NCBI GenBank assembly: GCA_031287975.1
Contig: JAITSF010000029.1
Coordinates: forward strand, 1 to 8,509
Direction of reading: 5' to 3'
Source: Candidatus Nomurabacteria bacterium
GTDB lineage: Bacteria; Patescibacteriota; Saccharimonadia; Saccharimonadales; Saccharimonadaceae
Length of the DNA: 8,509 nt
The notes beneath the pieces were generated by a model. It was not told where the DNA came from and did not search any database. It worked only from the letters and a program-made list of their open reading frames with translations. Below are positions 1 through 5,778 of the stretch, in pieces. Position numbers and translations under genes: made by a program. Numbering within the stretch: position 1 is the stretch's first letter; each line of letters begins with the position of its first letter.

Positions 1-41
1 CCTCCGACGAATCACCGAAGCATATTCGGCTTTCGCCGGAG
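1..41 (-). promoter_or_regulatory. Hairpin that sequesters a Shine-Dalgarno sequence downstream of rplJ
   Basis: On the minus strand (downstream of rplJ) positions 41-32 pair with 11-2 over ten base pairs (CTCCGGCGAA with TTCGTCGGAG, one G-T wobble). After a small internal loop, CCGAA (19-15 in the complement) pairs with TTCGG (29-25) around a five-base loop. The 3' strand of the stem ends in CGGAGG, so a GGAGG ribosome binding site (complement of 1-5) is mostly buried in the stem. The gene it would serve starts beyond the window; rplL (L7/L12) normally follows rplJ, so that is the inferred target. The fold is seen directly, while the control of translation is inference. A rplJ terminator is possible, but the bases that follow are not visible. 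Confidence 0.55.
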
Positions 42-121
42 AAAATCAAAAAACTTTTTCCACAAAATCGAAGCGTCTCCAGAAGTCAATCGCTCGAGTA
101 ACTTTCTTCGTTATTACGATC

Positions 122-643
122 TTACTTAGTTGCGTTTGCTTCGAGAGCGTTCAAAATCCCGCCCAAACTATCCAGCGCGCCGACTGTTTCCTGCAACGGC
201 GACAGCAATGTCGCCACTACTTCGGCGATCAGCTGATCTTTGCTCGGCAGGCTAGCCAGATGATTGACTTCGTCTGTCGCCAAGTTCACGCCCTCGCCAC
301 TAAAAGCGCCGATTAGCTCTAGCGCCGGATAATCCTTGGCGAACTTGCTCAAAACCTGCGCCGGCGCTACTTCGTCGTTAGACGAAATCGCGTACAGTAG
401 CTGTCCGCTTAAAGCCGTTTGGTCGGCCGATTTGTAAGTTTCGATATCGCTCAATGCCTTACCTACCAGCCGATTTTTGACGATCTTGATTTTGACACCG
501 CTGGCGCGCGCCGAACGGCGCAATTCTTGCATCTGCGCCACATCTACTCCGGCGTATTTCGCAAAAACCGTCATCTTAGCGCTTTCCAGCAGCTCTTTCA
601 ATTCCGCAACTAACTGATTTTTCTTATCTTTGCTAATAGCCAT
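122..643 (-). CDS. rplJ: 50S ribosomal protein L10
   Basis: L10 anchors the L7/L12 dimers of the ribosomal stalk on 23S rRNA, next to L11, and so helps recruit translation factors. The 173-residue length is normal for bacterial L10. Family features are visible in order: an N-terminal helix (KKNQLVAELKELLESA), the AGVDVAQMQELRRSARASG segment, VKNRLVGKAL around residues 55-64, the DEVAPAQVLSKFAKDYPALE stretch around 90-109, and the EVNHLASLPSKDQLIAEV region before the C-terminal helix that carries L7/L12. The start is fixed by AAGGAG six bases upstream of ATG. It is transcribed alone or with a gene beyond the left edge (rplL expected). Its neighbour on the other side is a surface protein, not rplK-rplA, so the classic stalk gene cluster is broken here. 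A leader of about 110 nt probably mediates feedback by L10 itself. Confidence 0.97.
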   Translation of the reverse strand: MAISKDKKNQLVAELKELLESAKMTVFAKYAGVDVAQMQELRRSARASGVKIKIVKNRLVGKALSDIETYKSADQTALSGQLLYAISSNDEVAPAQVLSKFAKDYPALELIGAFSGEGVNLATDEVNHLASLPSKDQLIAEVVATLLSPLQETVGALDSLGGILNALEANATK

Positions 644-682
644 AGATAACTCCTTTTTTACGTTAGTTTAAACCCGAAATAT

Positions 683-753
683 TAAGTTTCGTTACCAAGA
701 GAAACTTATCTCGACCGCAAATTAAGGATCTCTCCAGCGGTTGTCTTTGATAA
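683..753 (-). promoter_or_regulatory. L10 leader RNA (autoregulatory ribosomal-protein leader) with a competing hairpin
   Basis: In the rplJ 5' leader an outer stem TTATC (753-749) / GATAA (710-706) encloses the bases AAAGACAA. An inner stem ACCGC (741-737) / GCGGT (718-714) follows, and its 3' side runs into CGAGA. This AAGAC - stem - stem - CGAG layout resembles the bacterial L10 leader, whose kink-turn is bound by the L10(L12) complex to repress the operon. A second hairpin, TAAGTTTC (708-701) / GAAACTTA (690-683), uses the TAA bases that also belong to the outer stem, so the two folds exclude each other. No run of T follows the second hairpin, so any effect is more likely on RNA structure and translation than on intrinsic termination. 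I matched the element from memory of the family, not by a covariance search. Confidence 0.6.
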
Positions 754-762
754 CTTAATACC

Positions 763-791
763 ATTATACCAAACAAAAACCGTTTCGTAAA
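763..791 (-). promoter_or_regulatory. rplJ promoter
   Basis: On the minus strand a perfect -10 box TATAAT (768-763) lies 17 bases after TTTACG (791-786), a four-of-six match to TTGACA. Transcription would start near 756, at the foot of the L10 leader structure, giving a 5' leader of about 113 nt. The -35 box begins only three bases after the stop codon of the upstream surface-protein gene, so rplJ seems to have its own promoter and not to depend on readthrough from that gene. Confidence 0.7.
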
Positions 792-793
792 GC

Positions 794-3700
794 CTATTCG
801 ACTTCGGAATGTGGACTTTTGACGGCCAAGACAATTTGGACGATTAGGATGCCGATTATCGGTAGGCTGTTGATGTCGGCGATCGCCATCGGGGTGTTGA
901 AGTCGCTGAGTAGGATCAGGACAACAATTGCAGCGGTAGCCGGTACGATGGTTAGAATTCGGAAGATGGCGTTGGATTTGTCGGTGAAGTGGTCGCGCAG
1001 ACCGATTAGTTTGACAATGGAAATTACTAGCGTTAGGGCCGTTAAGATGACAGCCAACAGCGACCAGTTAGAGCGTTTGATCGGGATTGACACAAATTCG
1101 CCTTGTGGTTCGGTGGCTTTTGGTGTGTTGGTTTCGGTTGGACTGGCAACGGTTGGCGATTCGTCGCTGTTGTCGGCGCTCAGCCCGCGATAAGCGGTTC
1201 GTGGCAGCGAGATATTACCAGCCGCTAGTCCGGCCGGCGCTCCCGCGCTGCCGCCGCCATCGCCGGTGTTATTATTTTCAGTACCACCGGTCTGACTACC
1301 GTCAGTCGGACTGTCGCAATTCGGATTATGGAGGTTTAGGTCGGTCTTACCGGCGATCTGACAACGTGGCATCACGATCTCAATATTATAAGTCTTGCGC
1401 CCCAGTTTCAGCCCAACTTGCTCAAACGCCTCCGATACCGGTTTCAAAACCGTCAGCTCAAAAGCTTGCTTTTCAATTACAATATCTTCAGTTAATTGAG
1501 TAAAATCAGCCAGTGTACCCAGCGTCGGATAATCATAACTCAGCCGGCTGTCTAGCCCCAGCGGTGTCAGCGACAGTTGTGGCAGATCAATCGCCGGTAA
1601 ATCAACTTGCTCGCTGCCGGTTTTCGCCAAAACCTGGTTTATTTTGTTAATAATCGCCAAAAATTGTTCAGAGTATTGAACATTTATCTCAAAAGTCCGG
1701 TCGGTTTCGCTAAGAATAATCGTCTCGCCGCCCGAAAACTCAAAAATCTGTCGGCTGTTAATAAACTCGACGACATAATCAAGCAAATCAAACGCCAACT
1801 TTTCGACATCGTCCTTGGATAGGTTTTTAATGTCCGCCAGTTGTCCGTAAATTTCCGCCAAAATCTCGTCAGAATTTATCAAAGCATAATAAACTGCCAG
1901 TTTGGCTTCGTCGCTCAGCTGATCCCAATCGGTTTGGTCGATCAGCTGGCGCAGTTTAGTAATTTGTGAATCGAGCAGTTCGACGATGGCTCGACCTTCG
2001 TCGGAATCGGCGTAATTTTCAGCTACCGCTTTTAGAGCTTGATACTTGTCAACCAACTTTTCTAACTTGGCTTTAGAAATCTCAAAAGCCGAGGCGGCCT
2101 CATTAACAGCGCGGTCTTTTAGCGCCACTAACTGGTCCAGCCAACCAGCCGCGCTGTCCAAATCTGAGCTAACCCGCGCCGACCAAGCTATCAAAGAATC
2201 CAGCGAAGGGTCGCCACTGTCCGAAATTGTCGAAACGATTTCGTCAAAAACCGCGCGCACCGAACTGCTGATTAAATTATCGATAATTTGGTTAAGTAGC
2301 GGGTTCTTAGTCTGTGCCGCCGCGTGGTTAATCAGCACCCGCTCGATATGCGGCAAAACCGCCAACAGCGCGTCGTCGCTCAGCCCCAGCGCCCAGTTGA
2401 CAACAGTTTGAGCGTCGGCGCTTAAAGCTGTCAACTTAGCAAATTCGTCGTTCAGCTGGCTGTAGTTGGAGGCTAGCTCATGCATCAAAGCCGCTGCCGC
2501 TTCTATCGACCGAACATCTTTCAGCCGGTTCTCAAAGTCTGCTAGATAATTCGCAAAGTCGATCGCCGCTTGAGCATACGGCTCGACAACTTGATAATCG
2601 GCTTGAGCGGTCTTAATAATCGCCTCCGCCGCCGCGGCCACTTGTTTAATATCGTCAATTAGCGTTAATAAATCGGCATAAGTCGAACTGCCGACAATTA
2701 GCTGTTTGAGATTATCCAACTGGCGGTTAACAGCCTGAACAGCCGCCGTTTTAATAGCGGCTAGGAACGGATCGCGGTTGTCAGCCGCCCACTCGACCAA
2801 ACGATTTTTGGCTTGATCGATTTGTTTGATAGCGTAGTTTTTTAGATCCTGTAAATCATCAACCCCAATTTCCTCAGCATAACTGGCGATTTTCGCGGAA
2901 ATCTCTGCCACTCGCGCCAGCCAACTGTTTAATTGATTCGACACCGACACCACATCATCAAACTTAAAATTCTTTAACTTTTGGCTGAAACTTGTATAAG
3001 TTTCGCTGTCGGCTATCTGTTTGTTTAATTGATTGAGTAAATCGTAAAGCTGACTTTGGCTTTCGGTATCAACACCATAGTCAACCAGCCCCGACGCTAA
3101 CAAGCCACTTAACAAATCGCTAGCCTCTGCCACAAACTCGTCAAGATCCACCTCTAACACTTCCGCCACCATCTCAGCGATCGATCGCAAATACGAATCG
3201 TCGCTCAGAACTTTGTTGCCGGCGTCGCGGGCGGTTTTAATAGCGCCCAGCGCCGTGTCCACCGCGCTGTATTTAGCGGCGGCAGTTTGCAGGTAATTAT
3301 TTATAGCCTGCACGCTGTCTAAATTATTATAATCAGCAGTTCGCAAAAAGCCAGTTAAATCGCCGACCGAATCCGCCAAATTCGTCAACAACTGACCAGC
3401 CTCGATAGTGTCGTCAACAGCCTTAGAAATTTCGCCAATATCCAACCCAGCGCCAGCAATAGCGGCATCAACCACCTGCGCTAAATTCCCCAGCGACAGC
3501 TTTTGTCCAGCCGGCAAATCAATCGTCAAACCGTTAATAATTTGATCTTTGGTCAGTGGTTTTTCCAAACTTCGCAAAATCTCGGTCGCTGCCGAGCCGA
3601 TAACGGGTTTATCTTGGAAGCCTTTTAGTGTACTGATAACACTATCTATATCAGCAGCTTTGTCGGGGTAAATCCCCTTAATAGCCCCCGCTACCGAAGT

Positions 3701-5074
3701 TTCGCCCTGCCATAATTCCTTATAAATATCTGCTAAATCGTTTAAATTATTTTCCTGTAGGCGCTTCATTTGGGCGGCAAACTCCTGCTCAAACTGACTC
3801 GGTATGATTAGTTCGTAAGTTACCAAGTACGGAAAACCCTTAACACAATATTCAAGCACAAAGTTATAAACACCCTCGGTCAATTTTTCGGCGTTGACAT
3901 GGACACTATTAAGCCAAATATCTGCGCCATCGATTTCTTGAATAATTTTGGGTTCCTTAGAACAATCTTCATCTTCCAAAGAACAATCTTTCCAGCGGAA
4001 CGGCTCTTGAAACTCGATATTCGACAAATTATCATTTTTCAACACAGTGTGCGACAAATACTTATAGTCGTCTTGATCGGGCGTGATAATGGCTAAAGTA
4101 TTGGTATAAACTTCCTGTTCGATTTGTTTAAGCAAGCTGCCGTCGTTGATTTTTTCAATCACTGGGATGACGGCTTCTAAAGCCTTGTTTTTAGCTTGTG
4201 TCGCCGCCGCCAAAGCTTCTTCTGCCTTGATTAGATCTGATTTTGCCGTGTTAATGGCGTTTTCTTTATTAGTGTCAAAATTGGTCACGGCGGTTTGCTT
4301 GGCGGTTTTAGCCTGCTCAAGAGCAGTTTGGGCAGTGTTAACTGCTTCTGCTAGACTTGTCTCAATTGTATTGCCGATATAATTTAGGTCGTTCGGATCA
4401 AGCTGTTTTTGATACTTGTCAACTTCAGCTTGCAGCGCATCTTTACCTCCAGCTGCGTCAAGCATCGCTTTGGCAGTCATAGCGGCGTTTACCTCCACAA
4501 CAGAATAAGTCCCATCGGTTTTAGTGCAAGCGCTAAGGAACGTCTTGGTGCAAGTTGCAACTTTAGCGGCGTAGGTGCCATAGTTATCTATAGCTTTTTG
4601 AGCGAAATCTAATGCACTTTCCGCGCCTTTTATAAGCTCGCCAACTGCACCTTGTCTATTCTCTTGAGCGGTCCGCAAAAGCTCCTCAGCGCTGTCAATA
4701 GCGGTGTCGTAGGCTGCTTCGTCAAACACTAAAGCCTCCGCCTCCACCAGGGCTGTCTCAGCGTCTTCAACTTTATCCGCAGCTTCCTGTTCGTCAGCGA
4801 TGGCGGCTTTGGCGGCATCAATCAACCGTCGCGCCTCGGCGATTTCTTGCGCCAAATCTAGGCTGATATTTTCGGCCTTGTTGGTAGCTACCGCTTCGAT
4901 TGCCAACAATTTTTGGCTAGCACTGGAAATCTCCTCCGCCGACGGCAAAGCCACATCATCAACACTATTAGCAACCAAAAACGGCGCAATTACTAACGCT
5001 AATAATGTTGTAAAAAATACAACACTGATTGATTTTCCGGACTTTTTGTTTGTCAGTATACGGAACTTTGTCAT
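794..5074 (-). CDS. Giant secreted/membrane-anchored coiled-coil surface protein
   Basis: I do not recognise a named family for this 1426-residue protein. Residues 1-36 form a Sec-type signal (MTKF, lysines, then hydrophobic ISVVFFTTLLALVIAPFLVA). Residues about 45-330 are Ala/Glu/Lys-rich, heptad-like helices with a Cys175/Cys183 pair. Residues about 330-430 look beta-rich, with Cys364/Cys371, Cys410 and the segment GVYNFVLEYCVKGFPYLVTY. Residues about 430-1110 are again almost all helical, acidic and Ala/Leu/Asp-rich. A mixed region (about 1113-1237) and Cys1238/Cys1253 come next, then a Gly/Ser/Asn/Thr-rich linker, LPRTA at 1290-1294, a Thr/Pro/Ser stretch, and membrane helices at about 1337-1358, 1370-1390 and 1403-1420. 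This suggests a long rod held in the membrane with its helical part outside, a possible adhesin or host-contact stalk. That role is inference. The start has a GGGGGA ribosome site five bases upstream and the signal peptide begins directly there. Long Ala-rich reading frames can be artefacts in GC-rich DNA, but this frame is the only continuous one and has ordered domains. Confidence 0.88.
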   Translation of the reverse strand: MTKFRILTNKKSGKSISVVFFTTLLALVIAPFLVANSVDDVALPSAEEISSASQKLLAIEAVATNKAENISLDLAQEIAEARRLIDAAKAAIADEQEAADKVEDAETALVEAEALVFDEAAYDTAIDSAEELLRTAQENRQGAVGELIKGAESALDFAQKAIDNYGTYAAKVATCTKTFLSACTKTDGTYSVVEVNAAMTAKAMLDAAGGKDALQAEVDKYQKQLDPNDLNYIGNTIETSLAEAVNTAQTALEQAKTAKQTAVTNFDTNKENAINTAKSDLIKAEEALAAATQAKNKALEAVIPVIEKINDGSLLKQIEQEVYTNTLAIITPDQDDYKYLSHTVLKNDNLSNIEFQEPFRWKDCSLEDEDCSKEPKIIQEIDGADIWLNSVHVNAEKLTEGVYNFVLEYCVKGFPYLVTYELIIPSQFEQEFAAQMKRLQENNLNDLADIYKELWQGETSVAGAIKGIYPDKAADIDSVISTLKGFQDKPVIGSAATEILRSLEKPLTKDQIINGLTIDLPAGQKLSLGNLAQVVDAAIAGAGLDIGEISKAVDDTIEAGQLLTNLADSVGDLTGFLRTADYNNLDSVQAINNYLQTAAAKYSAVDTALGAIKTARDAGNKVLSDDSYLRSIAEMVAEVLEVDLDEFVAEASDLLSGLLASGLVDYGVDTESQSQLYDLLNQLNKQIADSETYTSFSQKLKNFKFDDVVSVSNQLNSWLARVAEISAKIASYAEEIGVDDLQDLKNYAIKQIDQAKNRLVEWAADNRDPFLAAIKTAAVQAVNRQLDNLKQLIVGSSTYADLLTLIDDIKQVAAAAEAIIKTAQADYQVVEPYAQAAIDFANYLADFENRLKDVRSIEAAAALMHELASNYSQLNDEFAKLTALSADAQTVVNWALGLSDDALLAVLPHIERVLINHAAAQTKNPLLNQIIDNLISSSVRAVFDEIVSTISDSGDPSLDSLIAWSARVSSDLDSAAGWLDQLVALKDRAVNEAASAFEISKAKLEKLVDKYQALKAVAENYADSDEGRAIVELLDSQITKLRQLIDQTDWDQLSDEAKLAVYYALINSDEILAEIYGQLADIKNLSKDDVEKLAFDLLDYVVEFINSRQIFEFSGGETIILSETDRTFEINVQYSEQFLAIINKINQVLAKTGSEQVDLPAIDLPQLSLTPLGLDSRLSYDYPTLGTLADFTQLTEDIVIEKQAFELTVLKPVSEAFEQVGLKLGRKTYNIEIVMPRCQIAGKTDLNLHNPNCDSPTDGSQTGGTENNNTGDGGGSAGAPAGLAAGNISLPRTAYRGLSADNSDESPTVASPTETNTPKATEPQGEFVSIPIKRSNWSLLAVILTALTLVISIVKLIGLRDHFTDKSNAIFRILTIVPATAAIVVLILLSDFNTPMAIADINSLPIIGILIVQIVLAVKSPHSEVE

Positions 5075-5084
5075 TTTTTCCCCC

Positions 5085-5101
5085 GTTTGTTAAAAACAAA
5101 C
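5085..5101. repeat. Inverted repeat over the surface-gene transcription start
   Basis: GTTTGTT (5085-5091) and AACAAAC (5095-5101) form a perfect 7-bp inverted repeat around AAA. It sits between the -10 box (5109-5104, minus) and the GGGGGA ribosome site of the large surface gene, over the predicted start of transcription near 5097. It could be an operator for a dimeric repressor or a 5' end hairpin on the mRNA. It is not an intrinsic terminator for tmk, because on the minus strand it is followed by GGGGG and not by T residues. Confidence 0.45.
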
Positions 5102-5103
5102 TA

Positions 5104-5132
5104 ATTATACATTAGCATTATGACAAAAGCAA
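5104..5132 (-). promoter_or_regulatory. Promoter of the surface-protein gene
   Basis: On the minus strand TATAAT (5109-5104) matches the -10 consensus perfectly. TTGCTT (5132-5127), inside the last codons of tmk, lies 17 bases before it and keeps the TTG of the -35 box. The start would be near 5097, about 23 nt before the ATG. The surface gene can therefore be transcribed independently of tmk, although no terminator separates the two and readthrough is possible. Confidence 0.6.
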
Positions 5133-5747
5133 GGACTTTATTATAATTTTGAGAATTTCTTGATGAATTTTGTCGGGTTTCGGCGAAGCGTCGATAACAG
5201 CAGTGTCATATTGTCCGGCGATTTCCAGATAACCAGCGTTAACTTTGTCTTGGAAATCGCGGCCACGCGACTCGAAACTGTCCTTACTGCTGCCGCCGCG
5301 TCCACGCAGGCGCTGGGCGCGTTTTTTGTCTGGCAAAGTTAAAATTATACCGACATCCGGCTTGACATAGCGCTCCGGTAAAAACTCCGCCGTGGTTTGC
5401 TCGATCAACTGACGCGACACGCCTTGCCCAAAGTGCTGATACGCTAGTGTCGACCACCAGTTCCGCGCCACAATTACCACCCCGCCGCCGTCGATCGTCG
5501 GCTGTCCGATTTTGGTCCACAGCTCGCGTCGCGCCGCACTAAACAGCAGAACATTTGTTAATCCGTCCAGCTGATAGTGTTTGGTTTTGAGTAGTTTACG
5601 AATCACGTCGGTGCTGGGACTGCCGCCTGGTTCTTCAAACACCACTACTTTTACCCCCAAACCCCGAAAATAATCTACTAAAAGCTGCACTTGAGTTGAC
5701 TTGCCGGTGCCATCTTGCCCCTCGATGACTATATATTTCCCAATCAT
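5118..5747 (-). CDS. tmk: Thymidylate kinase (dTMP kinase)
   Basis: It phosphorylates dTMP to dTDP with ATP in the cytoplasm, the step after thymidylate synthase on the way to dTTP. The 209-residue length is typical. The P-loop GQDGTGKST is at 10-18, the substrate-side EEPGGSP at 38-44 (family EPGGT), and LLFSAARRE at 67-75. The RNWWSTLAYQ segment at 95-104 corresponds to the DR-x-x-x-S-x-x-AYQ motif. The lid LRGRGGSSKDSFE, followed by DFQDKVNAGYLEIA, occupies about 147-177. Two usual residues differ: the Asp of the DR motif is Ala94, and the family DRFE is DSFE. The start is secure, because the in-frame codon two positions upstream is TAG. No Shine-Dalgarno sequence precedes ATG, and the predicted transcription start lies one or two bases before it, so the mRNA is probably leaderless. 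It is divergent from thyX with a 31-bp gap. Confidence 0.94.
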   Translation of the reverse strand: MIGKYIVIEGQDGTGKSTQVQLLVDYFRGLGVKVVVFEEPGGSPSTDVIRKLLKTKHYQLDGLTNVLLFSAARRELWTKIGQPTIDGGGVVIVARNWWSTLAYQHFGQGVSRQLIEQTTAEFLPERYVKPDVGIILTLPDKKRAQRLRGRGGSSKDSFESRGRDFQDKVNAGYLEIAGQYDTAVIDASPKPDKIHQEILKIIIKSLLLS

Positions 5748-5748
5748 A

Positions 5749-5757
5749 TGCTACAAT
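5749..5757 (+). promoter_or_regulatory. Extended -10 promoter of thyX
   Basis: TGCTACAAT is an extended -10 element (TG, one base, TACAAT against consensus TATAAT). No good -35 box lies 16-18 bases upstream, within the tmk coding region, which is usual for extended -10 promoters. The start would be near 5764, giving a short leader of about 15 nt that just accommodates the ribosome site. It overlaps the opposing tmk -10 element by two bases. Confidence 0.55.
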
Positions 5758-5764
5758 AATATCA
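5756..5764 (-). promoter_or_regulatory. Extended -10 promoter of tmk (leaderless)
   Basis: Read on the minus strand, TGATATTAT is an extended -10 element (TG, A, TATTAT). Only eight bases separate TATTAT from the tmk ATG, so transcription would begin one or two bases before the start codon. The absence of a Shine-Dalgarno sequence before tmk agrees with a leaderless mRNA. The -35 region (CTTTCA at 18 bases) is weak and lies inside the first codons of thyX. Confidence 0.5.
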
Positions 5765-5767
5765 AAC

Positions 5768-5774
5768 AAGGAGG
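5768..5774 (+). promoter_or_regulatory. Ribosome binding site that fixes the thyX start
   Basis: AAGGAGG lies four bases before the ATG at 5779. The reading frame is open further upstream to an ATG at 5701, but that one has no ribosome site and lies inside tmk. The start at 5779 also gives a protein beginning MKVFCYDEFAPED, immediately at the conserved region. Confidence 0.85.
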
Positions 5775-5778
5775 GATT

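Noticed and set aside
770..800. Terminator between the surface gene and rplJ
   Set aside because: CGG followed by TTTTTG suggests one, but I find only scattered three-base pairings upstream, and the stretch is better explained as the rplJ promoter region.
1193..1207. LPRTA as proof of sortase anchoring
   Set aside because: The motif departs from LPXTG, and three membrane helices follow where one helix and a basic tail are expected. No sortase gene is in the window.
1087..1503. Plus-strand open frame opposite the surface gene (138 codons, Arg/Ser/Tyr-rich)
   Set aside because: It is a shadow of the minus-strand gene: no ribosome site, low-complexity composition and no recognisable domain. 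The same holds for other plus-strand frames between 800 and 5100.
5701..5778. Longer thyX with a start at 5701
   Set aside because: This stretch lies inside tmk, has no ribosome site and adds 26 residues ahead of the conserved region, while AAGGAGG stands just before the ATG at 5779.
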